Shown here in pieces: positions 17,261 to 25,506 of a DNA stretch of 40,488 nt. The notes beneath the pieces were generated by a model. The model saw nothing but the letters and a program-made list of their open reading frames with translations. It did not search any database and was not told the DNA's origin. Source of the stretch: Mycoplasmatota bacterium. Its GTDB lineage: Bacteria; Bacillota_I; Bacilli_A; RF39; UBA660. The DNA lies in the NCBI GenBank assembly GCA_022771205.1, contig JALFCF010000005.1, positions 154,399-194,886 on the forward strand, written 5' to 3'. A program made the position numbers and the translations under genes. Position 1 is the stretch's first letter. Every line of letters begins with the position of its first letter.

Positions 17261-18328
17261 ATGATAGAAAGGTTAGAAGCTACATTAGAAAAATATAATT
17301 ATTTACAAGAAGAATTAACAAAACCAGAAATTTTAAGTGATATAAAAAAGACAAGAGAATATTCAAAGGAAATGGCTTCACTAGAAGATGTTGTCAATTG
17401 CTACAAACGATATAAAAAAGTACTAGAAGAAATAGAAAGTACAAAAGAGATGGTGAAAGATCCTGAATTAGGAGAAATGGCCAGAGAAGAGTTAAAAACA
17501 CTTGAATCAGAAAAAGAGCAACTAGATGGAGAACTAGAAGTTCTTTTAATTCCAAAGGATCCTAACGATGATAAAAATGTTGTTATTGAGATTCGTGGAG
17601 CTGCTGGCGGAGATGAAGCGAATATTTTTGCCGGAGATTTGTTTAGAATGTATACTAGATATGCCGAAAAAAAGGGATTCTCTTATCAAGTATATAACTC
17701 TGTAGATGGTACCGCAGGAGGATTCAGCCAAATTGAATTCATTGTGAAAGGAACAAATGCTTATTCTTTATTGAAATATGAAAGTGGATCGCACAGAGTG
17801 CAACGCGTTCCAGTAACAGAAGCCAATGGTAGACTTCAGACTTCTACTGCTACAGTACTAGTAATGCCAGAAGCAGATGAAGATATTGAGATAGAGATAA
17901 ACCCTAATGATTTAAGAATAGATATCTATCGTTCTAGTGGCTGTGGTGGACAAGGAGTTAATACTACTGATTCAGCAGTAAGAATTACCCACTTGCCTAC
18001 GAATACAGTAGTAACTTGTCAAAATGAAAGAAGTCAAATTCAAAATAAAGAACAAGCTATGAAAGTTTTAAAAACAAGACTTTATGAAATGCAATTAAGA
18101 GAACAGCAAGAAGCGGCAGGAGCTGAAAGAAGAAGTAAAATTGGAACTGGTGATCGTGCCGAGAAAATCAGAACTTATAACTATCCACAAAATCGTGTAA
18201 CAGATCATAGAATTGGTTTTACAACTAAAAATTTGGACCGTGTTATGGATGGAGACTTAGATGATGTTATAAATGCATTGATTCAAGAAGACCAAAAACG
18301 AAAATTACAAGGAGAAACAGAAGATTAA
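17261..18328 (+). CDS. prfA: Peptide chain release factor 1
   Basis: 355 aa. It has the peptidyl-tRNA-hydrolysis loop SSGCGGQGVNTTDSAVRI with GGQ, and an RF1-type recognition region (RVPVTEANGRLQTSTATV). It decodes UAA and UAG on the ribosome. The last codon overlaps the prmC start (TAATG), which fits because PrmC methylates the GGQ glutamine of this protein. RBS AGAAAGGGTGAG precedes the ATG. Confidence 0.97.
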   Translation: MIERLEATLEKYNYLQEELTKPEILSDIKKTREYSKEMASLEDVVNCYKRYKKVLEEIESTKEMVKDPELGEMAREELKTLESEKEQLDGELEVLLIPKDPNDDKNVVIEIRGAAGGDEANIFAGDLFRMYTRYAEKKGFSYQVYNSVDGTAGGFSQIEFIVKGTNAYSLLKYESGSHRVQRVPVTEANGRLQTSTATVLVMPEADEDIEIEINPNDLRIDIYRSSGCGGQGVNTTDSAVRITHLPTNTVVTCQNERSQIQNKEQAMKVLKTRLYEMQLREQQEAAGAERRSKIGTGDRAEKIRTYNYPQNRVTDHRIGFTTKNLDRVMDGDLDDVINALIQEDQKRKLQGETED

Positions 18329-19152
18329 TGACAGTAGAGGATCTTCTGTTTTTTGCAAAAGGACATATCCATTCCGACTATGCAAAGATATTAATTGCTG
18401 AACTATTAAATTGTAATCCATTAGAGTTGTTAAATCATTTAGAAGAAAAAGTTGAAGATGAAAAAGTAGAAATAATAAAAAAAGAAATATTTGCTTTAGA
18501 AAATAACAAACCACTCCAATATGTTTTAGGAAATGTAAATTTTTATGGAAATAAATTTTATATAGATGAAAGAGTGTTAATTCCTAGATTTGAGACTGAA
18601 GAACTTGTGGAAAATACAGTAAAATACATTAAACAGTTTTTCACAAATCCTGTGGATATTATAGATTTAGGATGTGGGAGTGGGGTTATTGGTCTTACTT
18701 TAGAAAAAAAAGTTTCCACAGATTCTGTGGATTTAGTAGATATTAGTAAAGAGGCTTTAGAAGTATCCAACATAAACTGTGAAAATTTAAAATCCAATGC
18801 AAAAATTATTCAAAGTGATATGTTTGATTGTGTGGATAAAAAATATGATGTAATTATTAGTAATCCGCCATACATAAAAAATAATGAAGTTATTGAAGCT
18901 ATAGTTAAAAATAACGAACCTCATTTAGCGTTATATGCCGGAGAAGATGGTCTGGACTGCTATAGAAAAATTTTAAAAAGTATAAAAGAGCATATGAAAG
19001 ATAAATGCTTAATTGCTTTTGAGATAGGCATGACACAAGCAAATGATTTAAAAAAATTGACTAACAAATATTTACCTGATGCTAAGATAGAAATAAAAAA
19101 AGATATGTCAGGTAAAGATAGGATGTTTTTCATTTTTTTCGGAATAAATTAG
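18328..19152 (+). CDS. prmC: Release factor glutamine methyltransferase
   Basis: 274 aa with an N-terminal helical domain and a SAM-binding Rossmann fold: IIDLGCGSGVIGLTL (motif I, about residue 112) and the diagnostic ISNPPYIKN. It methylates the Gln of the GGQ loop of release factors. It is translationally coupled to prfA by a 1-bp overlap, and spoIIR follows after a terminator, as in Bacillus. Confidence 0.96.
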   Translation: MTVEDLLFFAKGHIHSDYAKILIAELLNCNPLELLNHLEEKVEDEKVEIIKKEIFALENNKPLQYVLGNVNFYGNKFYIDERVLIPRFETEELVENTVKYIKQFFTNPVDIIDLGCGSGVIGLTLEKKVSTDSVDLVDISKEALEVSNINCENLKSNAKIIQSDMFDCVDKKYDVIISNPPYIKNNEVIEAIVKNNEPHLALYAGEDGLDCYRKILKSIKEHMKDKCLIAFEIGMTQANDLKKLTNKYLPDAKIEIKKDMSGKDRMFFIFFGIN

Positions 19153-19180
19153 ATTTTTTGAATAAAAAATCTTTTTTTTT
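19151..19180 (+). terminator. Terminator after prmC
   Basis: AGATTTTTT (19151-19159) / AAAAAATCT (19164-19172), loop GAAT, then a run of T. The stem includes the end of the stop codon. Confidence 0.8.
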
Positions 19181-19208
19181 TCACTATATAGTTGAAAGGA
19201 AGAAGAAA

Positions 19209-19727
19209 ATGAAAAAACTAGTTATAATATTAGCAATCGTAACAACAATATTAGTAATAAATAAAGAAGAAAAAATAGTAATACCCAAAGAAGCTATTCG
19301 TTTTAGGGTAATTGCAAATAGTAATAGTGCTGCAGATCAAGGAATAAAAAAGAAAATAGTAAACAACTTAAATCAAGAAATAAGAAAAATAACTACACTA
19401 AATACATCTTTGAAAAATTCTAGAAATAATATAAAAAAGGAAATACCATCATTTGCTAAAGTAGTACATAATACATTGGCAGAACAAAATATGAATCTAG
19501 AATTTACAATCGATTATGGAATGAATTATTTTCCAGAGAAAGAGTATAAAGGAATTGTATATGAAGAAGGGGAATATGAATCTCTTGTAATAACCTTAGG
19601 TGATGGCCAAGGAGAAAACTTTTGGTGTGTATTATTTCCTCCATTATGTCTACTAGATACAAATGAGGTACCAAAAGATGTTGAATATACATCATTTGTA
19701 AAAGAGTTAATTGATAAGTATTTTTAG
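19209..19727 (+). CDS. spoIIR: Stage II sporulation protein R
   Basis: 172 aa from the ATG at 19209 (RBS GAAAGGAAG); an earlier in-frame TTG at 19158 lies inside the prmC terminator. One N-terminal hydrophobic segment exports the protein. The conserved AIRFRVIANSNSAADQGIKKK block at residues about 30-50 is the SpoIIR hallmark, and ENFWCVLFPPLCLLD is the conserved C-terminal block. In Bacillus SpoIIR is made in the forespore under sigma-F and signals SpoIIGA to activate sigma-E. The prfA-prmC-spoIIR order supports the call. Confidence 0.93.
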   Translation: MKKLVIILAIVTTILVINKEEKIVIPKEAIRFRVIANSNSAADQGIKKKIVNNLNQEIRKITTLNTSLKNSRNNIKKEIPSFAKVVHNTLAEQNMNLEFTIDYGMNYFPEKEYKGIVYEEGEYESLVITLGDGQGENFWCVLFPPLCLLDTNEVPKDVEYTSFVKELIDKYF

Positions 19728-19761
19728 ATAACAAGATAAATAAAATATATAAGGTGATAAT

Positions 19762-20295
19762 ATGAATAATATTCTTATATATTTTGTTATGGCAATAGGC
19801 TTAAGCATGGATGCATTCTCTTTAGCATTAGCATATGGAACTACCAAAATACCAATAAATAAAAAAGTACTTTTAAGTATAACTGTAGGAATTTTCCACT
19901 TTTTTATGCCAAAATTAGGTGCCTTAATAGGAACAGAATTATTATTAAATTACATTGCTAAAGCCAATTATTTAGTAGGAATTATATTTTTGATACTAGC
20001 TATAGAAATGCTATTATCACGGAAAGAAGAAAAAACAGGTTCTATAACTAACATGATTTCCATTATTTTATTTTCCTTTACTGTAAGTATTGATAGTTTT
20101 TCAGTAGGAATAGCTTTATCCTTAACTACCACTGATATTAACAGTCCTTGCATAATATTTGCTTTAATAAGTACTCTATTCACTTTTCTAGGTGTAGAGT
20201 TAGGAAGTAAAATTGCATATAAGTTTGAAAATAAAGCAGAATATATAGGAATTATAATACTATTAATCCTAGGAATAAAATATTTAATATTATAA
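19762..20295 (+). CDS. mntP: MntP-type manganese efflux pump (DUF204)
   Basis: 177-aa integral membrane protein with about six helices. It shows the two-fold repeat of the family: GLSMDAFSLALAYG near the N-terminus and VSIDSFSVGIAL in the second half, each with the membrane Asp thought to bind metal. Bacillus ywlD sits in the same neighbourhood. Sporulation-linked YtaF is a related alternative, so substrate assignment is less certain than family. RBS AAGGTGATAAT precedes the ATG. Confidence 0.85.
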   Translation: MNNILIYFVMAIGLSMDAFSLALAYGTTKIPINKKVLLSITVGIFHFFMPKLGALIGTELLLNYIAKANYLVGIIFLILAIEMLLSRKEEKTGSITNMISIILFSFTVSIDSFSVGIALSLTTTDINSPCIIFALISTLFTFLGVELGSKIAYKFENKAEYIGIIILLILGIKYLIL

Positions 20296-20304
20296 AAAAA
20301 CAGA

Positions 20305-20336
20305 AGAAAAGAAACAATATTTCTTTTCTTTTTCTT
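20305..20336 (+). terminator. Terminator after mntP
   Basis: AGAAAAGAAA (20305-20314) / TTTCTTTTCT (20320-20329) followed by T-rich sequence. Confidence 0.85.
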
Positions 20337-20365
20337 TTGACAAACAAGGGAATATTGCTTATGAT
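20337..20365 (+). promoter_or_regulatory. Strong SigA-type promoter for fba
   Basis: TTGACA (20337-20342), 17-bp spacer, TATGAT (20360-20365). The best -35/-10 pair in the window. Confidence 0.85.
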
Positions 20366-20386
20366 ATATATGAAAGGTGGCGCAAT

Positions 20387-21232
20387 ATGTTAGTAAATTT
20401 TAATGAAATGTTGATGAAAGCAAAACAAGGAAAGTATGCTGTTCCTCATCTTAATATAAATGATTTAGAATGGACAAAATATATTTTAGAAAAATGTAAC
20501 GAGTTAGATGTACCAGTAATTTTAGGTGTAAGTGAAGGTGCAGCAAAATACATGGGTGGATTTAATGCAATAACAGGAATGGTAAAAGGGTTATTAAAAG
20601 ACTTAAACATAACTATTCCAGTTTGTCTACATGTAGATCACGGAAGTAGTAAAGAAACATGTATAAAAGCAATTGATGCAGGGTTTACTTCAGTAATGAT
20701 TGATGCATCTCGCCATGAGTTAGAAGAAAATATAAAAATTACAAAAGAAGTAGTTGAATATGCTCATGAAAGAGGAGTTAGTGTAGAAGCAGAAGTAGGG
20801 CACATTGGTGGAACAGAAGATAATATTACATCAAGTGCTACAAATGCAACTCTAGAAGATTGTATAACTTTATATGAAAACACAGGAATAGATTCTTTAG
20901 CACCAGCTTTAGGAAGTGTTCATGGTTTTTATAAAGGAGAACCAAATTTAGACTTTGAAACTATGAAAATTATCAATGAAAATTTACCTATTCCACTAGT
21001 TCTACATGGAGGAACAGGAATACCTGAAGAAAAAATAAAAAAAGCTATCTCTTGTGGAATTTCGAAAATTAACATTAACACAGACCTACAATCAGTTTGG
21101 AGTAAAGCAGTGAGAAAATTTTTAGAAGAAAATAAAGAAGTTTATGATCCAAGAAAAATTATTGGCAGTGGAGAAAGCGCAATAAAAACAAGAATTGAAG
21201 AAATAGTCACTTTATTTGGAACAAAGCGATAA
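20387..21232 (+). CDS. fba: Class II fructose-bisphosphate aldolase
   Basis: 281 aa TIM barrel with the zinc-site motifs CLHVDHGSS (metal His and catalytic Asp), EAEVGHIGGTED, SVHGFYKGEP, LHGGTGIPEE and KININTDLQ. It cleaves fructose-1,6-bisphosphate in glycolysis. A related specificity (tagatose- or other ketose-bisphosphate aldolase) cannot be excluded by motif, but the strong promoter and single-gene context favour the glycolytic enzyme. Bacillus also has fbaA near murA and rpmE. Confidence 0.92.
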   Translation: MLVNFNEMLMKAKQGKYAVPHLNINDLEWTKYILEKCNELDVPVILGVSEGAAKYMGGFNAITGMVKGLLKDLNITIPVCLHVDHGSSKETCIKAIDAGFTSVMIDASRHELEENIKITKEVVEYAHERGVSVEAEVGHIGGTEDNITSSATNATLEDCITLYENTGIDSLAPALGSVHGFYKGEPNLDFETMKIINENLPIPLVLHGGTGIPEEKIKKAISCGISKININTDLQSVWSKAVRKFLEENKEVYDPRKIIGSGESAIKTRIEEIVTLFGTKR

Positions 21233-21261
21233 AATATAGTAAAGCCACGAGGAGGTATAAA

Positions 21262-22515
21262 ATGAAAATAATGGAGATAGAAGGCAACAGAGAATTAAAT
21301 GGAACAATACGCATTAGTGGTGCGAAGAATGCTACAGTTGCATTAATACCGGCTGCAATTTTGACAGATGAGGAGGCAACTATCTGTAATGTACCAGAGA
21401 TTACCGATACAGATGCATTATGCGATATATTAAATGAACTAAATGTAGATGTAAAAAGAGCAAGCGAAAGTATAGTTATTAATCCTCAAAACATGAAAAA
21501 TGTAGAAATTGCAGAAAAATTTTCAAAAAAATTGCGTGCTTCTTATTATTTTATGGGTGCACTACTAGGAAAATATAAAAAAGCAGTAATGTATTTTCCA
21601 GGAGGATGTTCAATTGGTGCAAGACCAATCGATTTACATCTAAAAGGTTTTGAAGCATTAGGTGCGACTGTTAAAAATGAAAAAAATAAGTATATTGTAG
21701 AAGCAGAAGAACTTCATGGTGCAAACATTTATTTAGATATTGCATCAGTAGGAGCAACAATAAATATAATGTTAGCAGCTGTCAAAGCAAAAGGAATAAC
21801 AGTAATTGATAATGCCGCAAAAGAACCTGAAATAGTAAATGTTGCTACATTCTTAAATAATATGGGAGCACGCATTAGCGGAGCAGGAACATCTACCATA
21901 AAAATTGAGGGTGTTGAAACATTACACAAATGTTTTCATGAAGTAATACCTGACAGAATAGAAGCAGGAACATACATTATTATTGGAGCTTTATGTGGAA
22001 AAAACCTAAAAATAGATAATATAATCCCAGAACATGTAGATTCTCTATTATCAAAATTAGAAGAGATAGGAACAGAGTTACAAGTAGGAACAGATTATGT
22101 AATCATTTCAAAATCTAACAATTATAAGTCAACAACTATTAAAACTTTAGTTTATCCAGGTTTCCCAACTGACTTGCAACAACCATTTACAGTTTTACTA
22201 ACGCAATGTAATGGGAAATCAAAGGTAACAGAAACTATTTGGGAAAACCGTTTTATGCATATCCCATATTTAAAAGATTTAGGAGCAGATGTTACAGTAA
22301 AAAATCAAACAGCAACTATTATTGGACCAACCAAACTAACTGGAGCGTCAGTAGTTGCAACCGATTTACGAGCTGGAGCGGCTATGGTTGCTGCAGGACT
22401 ATTAGCAGAAGGAACTACTACAATAACTAATGTTGAACATATATTAAGAGGCTATGAACAAATAGTAGAAAAACTAACAAGTGTTGGTGCTAAAATAAAA
22501 ATAAGAGAAATATAA
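21262..22515 (+). CDS. murA: UDP-N-acetylglucosamine 1-carboxyvinyltransferase
   Basis: 417 aa, normal length. The catalytic cysteine loop is FPGGCSIGARPIDLHLKG, the fosfomycin-sensitive Cys form. The N-terminal GNRELNGTIRISGAKNATVA and C-terminal ATDLRAGAAMVAAGL are conserved. It carries out the first committed step of peptidoglycan synthesis in the cytosol. RBS GAGGAGG precedes the ATG. Firmicutes usually have two copies; position near fba and rpmE resembles Bacillus murAB (murZ). Confidence 0.96.
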   Translation: MKIMEIEGNRELNGTIRISGAKNATVALIPAAILTDEEATICNVPEITDTDALCDILNELNVDVKRASESIVINPQNMKNVEIAEKFSKKLRASYYFMGALLGKYKKAVMYFPGGCSIGARPIDLHLKGFEALGATVKNEKNKYIVEAEELHGANIYLDIASVGATINIMLAAVKAKGITVIDNAAKEPEIVNVATFLNNMGARISGAGTSTIKIEGVETLHKCFHEVIPDRIEAGTYIIIGALCGKNLKIDNIIPEHVDSLLSKLEEIGTELQVGTDYVIISKSNNYKSTTIKTLVYPGFPTDLQQPFTVLLTQCNGKSKVTETIWENRFMHIPYLKDLGADVTVKNQTATIIGPTKLTGASVVATDLRAGAAMVAAGLLAEGTTTITNVEHILRGYEQIVEKLTSVGAKIKIREI

Positions 22516-22540
22516 TGAAATAGTTATATTTCTTTTTTTT
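22506..22540 (+). terminator. Terminator overlapping the murA stop codon
   Basis: AGAAATATAA (22506-22515) / TTATATTTCT (22524-22533), then a run of T. Confidence 0.85.
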
Positions 22541-22551
22541 ATGGAGGCACA

Positions 22552-23271
22552 ATGATAAAAAGACATTATAAATTACTTATATTTTTGTTAATTATATTTG
22601 TAATTTTCATAATTTATAAAACTAATCACTACAATTATTTTAATTACACAGCATTAGGTGATGGTTATGCACTAGGTATAAATTCTTATGGTGATCAAGG
22701 CTATGGATATAGTGATTTTCTCAGAGATAGATTACAAAAGGAAAAAAAATTAAATATATATACAAAAGACTTTGCTAATAAATATCAATCTATTAATATT
22801 TTGCAAGAAAATATAGTATCAAATAAAAAGATAATAAGCAAAGATATTGAAAAAAATATTAAGCAAACATTAAGAGAGTCTGATTTAGTTACGCTAACAA
22901 TTGGTTTAAATGATCTTATTTATTATATCGCTATAACCCCTAATATGAATTATTATAAATTAGAAAAGATAATAGTTAAAATAGAAAAAGATATAAAAAA
23001 ATTAATAGATGAAATAAATAAATATTATCAAAAAGAAATATATATAATAGGATATCCAGAAATTCCAGTAAAAGATAAATATACACGAGAAGGTATACAA
23101 AAAATAAATCAAGTATATATGAATTTAGATAATACTATATATATTTCGACAGATGATATAATAAATAATAATGATTTTTTATATTCTGAAAGTATTTATC
23201 CAAAAACACAGGCATATAAAAAAGTAGCCGAAAAAGTAACAAAAAAACTTGCAAATAAAAAAAATACTTGA
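22552..23271 (+). CDS. Membrane-anchored SGNH/GDSL-hydrolase-like protein with lost catalytic residues
   Basis: 239 aa with one N-terminal helix (about 8-22), then an SGNH-like fold. Block I reads ALGDGYALG, with Gly38 where the nucleophile Ser belongs. Block III is intact (IGLNDL, Asn120). Block V reads SESIYPKTQAY where DxIHPxxxGY is expected, so the catalytic His is Tyr216. The overall layout resembles exported Bacillus GDSL proteins such as YpmR, but hydrolysis by the usual triad seems impossible. A structural or binding role is more likely. ATGGAGGC serves as the RBS just after the murA terminator. Confidence 0.75.
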   Translation: MIKRHYKLLIFLLIIFVIFIIYKTNHYNYFNYTALGDGYALGINSYGDQGYGYSDFLRDRLQKEKKLNIYTKDFANKYQSINILQENIVSNKKIISKDIEKNIKQTLRESDLVTLTIGLNDLIYYIAITPNMNYYKLEKIIVKIEKDIKKLIDEINKYYQKEIYIIGYPEIPVKDKYTREGIQKINQVYMNLDNTIYISTDDIINNNDFLYSESIYPKTQAYKKVAEKVTKKLANKKNT

Positions 23272-23277
23272 TATACT
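23249..23277 (+). promoter_or_regulatory. SigA-type promoter for rpmE
   Basis: TTGCAA (23249-23254), 17-bp spacer, TATACT (23272-23277). It lies at the 3' end of the SGNH-like gene. Confidence 0.7.
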
Positions 23278-23298
23278 AATAACGCTAGTTTAATTACT

Positions 23299-23316
23299 AT
23301 GATTTTTTTAAATCAT
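23299..23316 (+). promoter_or_regulatory. Hairpin in the rpmE leader
   Basis: ATGATTT (23299-23305) / AAATCAT (23310-23316) lies three bases before the ribosome-binding site, well placed to affect translation. L31 leaders that bind their own protein are known in Firmicutes. Whether this is one cannot be decided by eye. Confidence 0.4.
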
Positions 23317-23334
23317 GGCGGAAGGAGAGATAGT

Positions 23335-23553
23335 ATGAAAAAAGGAATACATCCAGAAGTAAAAGATTGTACAGTAACTTGTGCATGTGGAGAAACTTTT
23401 ACTTGTAAATCAACAAAAGATAGTATCAGTGTTGAAGTATGTTCTAAATGCCATCCATTCTATACAGGAAAACAAAGTAGAGCATCTCGTGCTGGACGTG
23501 TTGATAAGTTCAACAAGAAATACGGATTTGATAAACAAGAAACTGCTGAATAA
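23335..23553 (+). CDS. rpmE: 50S ribosomal protein L31 (zinc-binding type)
   Basis: 72 aa from the ATG at 23335, chosen for GGAAGGAGAG upstream; an in-frame start at 23299 lies in the leader hairpin. The protein begins [19 protein letters not shown] and has [12 protein letters not shown], so the paired cysteines of the zinc-containing form are present. In Bacillus, zinc-type L31 is replaced by a cysteine-free paralogue under zinc shortage. Confidence 0.96.
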   Translation: MKKGIHPEVKDCTVTCACGETFTCKSTKDSISVEVCSKCHPFYTGKQSRASRAGRVDKFNKKYGFDKQETAE

Positions 23554-23565
23554 TAGCAGTTTTTT
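23541..23565 (+). terminator. Terminator overlapping the rpmE stop codon
   Basis: AACTGCT (23541-23547) / AGCAGTT (23555-23561) with a T-run. Confidence 0.9.
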
Positions 23566-23569
23566 ATTT

Positions 23570-23598
23570 TTGCAAAACGTGTTATGATAAAATATATA
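23570..23598 (+). promoter_or_regulatory. Promoter for the GNAT-family gene
   Basis: TTGCAA (23570-23575), 17-bp spacer, TATATA (23593-23598). It places the transcript start after 23584, which favours the ATG at 23617 as the gene start. Confidence 0.55.
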
Positions 23599-23616
23599 AC
23601 GGGTAGTGATGACAAT

Positions 23617-24243
23617 ATGGGAAAAATAGAAATTCATGATTTAGAAGAAATAATAAAACAAAATTATCCACCAAAATTTGTGGAAAGTTTAATCTCAGAA
23701 GTATTAATATTAAGTATGCAGGTAAAAAATGAATATCCAGACTATAGAAGTTGGTTTTTAACAACGCAAGTACCAGGGATTTATGACGGTACAAGAAATA
23801 TTATTATTGCTCATATAAGAGATAGAATAGTGGGATTTATATCTTTAAAGAAAACAGCAGAAGAGAAAAAAATATGCACATTTTATGTGGAAAAAAATTT
23901 AAGAAGAAATAAAATAGGAACAGTTCTTGTGGAAAAAGCTATAGAATATTTAGAAACAGAGAAACCTTTGATTACAATACCATTAAGCAAATTAAATGAA
24001 TTCACAAAAATTGGGGAAAAATATAATTGGGAAATTTCTGATATAAAAGAAAATTTGTATAGATTAAGCGACCCAGAAGTGATTGTAAATGGAGCAATTG
24101 AAACAAAAGAAAAAATAATAATTCCATCCAAAAGTATGAAGAAAACATGGAAGATATATAAGATAAGTAATCAACAGAAACTGTGGAAATATATTTTAAA
24201 TAATATAAGAAAGCAAACTAAAAAGTGCAATAAGGTGTTATAA
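23617..24243 (+). CDS. GNAT-family N-acetyltransferase
   Basis: 208 aa from the ATG at 23617; a start at 23584 would fall inside the promoter. The acetyl-CoA motif A is LRRNKIGTVLVEKAIEYL (RxxxIG-type loop), preceded by strands IIIAHIRDRIVGFISLKK and TFYVEKN. The C-terminal 60 residues are basic and outside the fold. Substrate is unknown. It precedes an unrecognised gene and rpiB at close spacing. Confidence 0.75.
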   Translation: MGKIEIHDLEEIIKQNYPPKFVESLISEVLILSMQVKNEYPDYRSWFLTTQVPGIYDGTRNIIIAHIRDRIVGFISLKKTAEEKKICTFYVEKNLRRNKIGTVLVEKAIEYLETEKPLITIPLSKLNEFTKIGEKYNWEISDIKENLYRLSDPEVIVNGAIETKEKIIIPSKSMKKTWKIYKISNQQKLWKYILNNIRKQTKKCNKVL

Positions 24244-24264
24244 TATAGCTAGGGAGAATAAGAC

Positions 24265-24843
24265 ATGAAAGAACTTGAAGAAATGACTCTGGAAGAATTA
24301 AAAGAAGTTGGAAAAGAAAAAGATATAGAAGAATATTTTAACATTTTAATGGAACTTCAAGATAACAGGCTTAGTAAAAAAGTAATAGAAAATTTAAAAG
24401 GAGAACCCATTGATAAAATTTATCGTGAATTAATGAAAGCCGAAGAAGAGGTAAGGAGTCATTCTTTATTTCCCGGAAGTCTTGTTGTAGTTTATCCCAA
24501 CATAAAAGAAATGAGAAGTAAAAGTTTTAAAATTTGTGATTTTTCAGGAGCTGTAATTTCTCCAGGAAGTATATATGCTAGTTATAGACCTTTATTCGAC
24601 AACATGACAACAAATGAAAGATATATTTTATCAAGAACTATAAAAGTTGAGATAGGATATAGAAATGAATTGCCAACCAACATACACGAACTGGAGGCAT
24701 TAGAACAAAATATGTTTTTAGAAACGTTCAATAATGGGATAGACTTTAATCATTTTAGTATCCAAATGGGTGGACAAATAACCCTACAAAAATTAAAAAA
24801 AGAAAGAAGGAAAGTTTATGCTAAAAATAGGAATAGCAAGTGA
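24265..24843 (+). CDS. Unknown 192-aa cytosolic protein
   Basis: No family recognised. It has a charged helical N-terminal third (about 1-65, rich in Glu and Lys), then a mixed region with FPGSLVVVYPNIKEMRSKSF, an SPGSIYASYRPLF stretch and a C-terminal basic end. No signal peptide, transmembrane helix or cysteine cluster. RBS AGGGAGAATAAG precedes the ATG. The last 26 bp overlap rpiB, whose RBS (AGAAGGAAAG) lies inside this gene, so translation of the two is probably coupled. Confidence 0.7.
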   Translation: MKELEEMTLEELKEVGKEKDIEEYFNILMELQDNRLSKKVIENLKGEPIDKIYRELMKAEEEVRSHSLFPGSLVVVYPNIKEMRSKSFKICDFSGAVISPGSIYASYRPLFDNMTTNERYILSRTIKVEIGYRNELPTNIHELEALEQNMFLETFNNGIDFNHFSIQMGGQITLQKLKKERRKVYAKNRNSK

Positions 24844-25258
24844 TCATAGAGGGTATACCTTAAAGGAACAACTTATTGATAGATTAATGGAAGAATATGA
24901 TATTACAGACTGTGGAACTACATCTACAGAATCCGTGGATTATCCAGACTATGCATTTAAGTTAGGAAACTTAGTTGCAGATAAAGATGTGGACTTTGGA
25001 ATAGCAATCTGTGGAACAGGTATAGGAATTAGTATTGCATGTAACAAAGTTAAAGGAATACGCTGTGCAAAAGTAGATACATTGGAAGAAGCAATTGCTA
25101 CAAGGGTTGATAATGACTCTAATATCATTGCTTTTGGTGAAAATATGCCACTAGAAAAAGCTCTAGAATTAATAAAAACATTTATTAAAACAAATGCCTC
25201 TAATGAGGAAAAACATGTACGCCGTAGACAAAAAATTAGTGAGTATGAGGATAGATAA
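24818..25258 (+). CDS. rpiB: Ribose-5-phosphate isomerase B
   Basis: 146 aa, family RpiB/LacAB. It begins MLKIGIASDHRGYTLK, with DYPDYAFKLGNLV and the active-site segment AICGTGIGISIACNKVKGIR containing the catalytic Cys. It interconverts ribose- and ribulose-5-phosphate in the pentose phosphate pathway. Bacillus ywlF lies near mntP and spoIIR, so the neighbourhood is conserved. The stop codon overlaps the next start (TAATG). Confidence 0.92.
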   Translation: MLKIGIASDHRGYTLKEQLIDRLMEEYDITDCGTTSTESVDYPDYAFKLGNLVADKDVDFGIAICGTGIGISIACNKVKGIRCAKVDTLEEAIATRVDNDSNIIAFGENMPLEKALELIKTFIKTNASNEEKHVRRRQKISEYEDR

Positions 25259-25455
25259 TGTTAGGAAAGTTGTTATTATATGCTTTTGTAACAGTCGTAG
25301 TTATTTGGGCAATGGACTCAGTAAACATTAATCAAATATTTAAGAAAAATCATGTGGTACAGGCTAGAGTATTTTATTTCTTATTAGGATTATCACTAAT
25401 TTATTTAGTAACTAATTTTTTAATGGATTTATTTATTTCTTCAAAAATGTTTTAA
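25258..25455 (+). CDS. DUF1146 family membrane protein (YwzB-like)
   Basis: 65 aa with two membrane helices separated by the conserved IWAMDSVNINQIFKKN segment, the hallmark of DUF1146/YwzB. The short length is normal for the family, whose function is unknown. It is coupled to rpiB by a 1-bp overlap. In Bacillus the family lies upstream of the murA-spoIID-spoIIQ-mbl region, consistent with spoIIQ following here. Confidence 0.85.
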   Translation: MLGKLLLYAFVTVVVIWAMDSVNINQIFKKNHVVQARVFYFLLGLSLIYLVTNFLMDLFISSKMF

Positions 25456-25460
25456 AAGAA

Positions 25461-25488
25461 GTATAAATCTTTTTTTTTGGTTAAAACT
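25461..25488 (+). promoter_or_regulatory. Candidate sigma-F-like promoter for spoIIQ
   Basis: GTATA (25461-25465), 13-bp spacer, GGTTAAAAC (from 25479). It resembles the forespore GTATA / GGnnAnnAT-type pattern used by spoIIQ in Bacillus, but the spacer is slightly short and the -10 imperfect. Confidence 0.35.
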
Positions 25489-25506
25489 TATAATGAGGTG
25501 AAAAAA

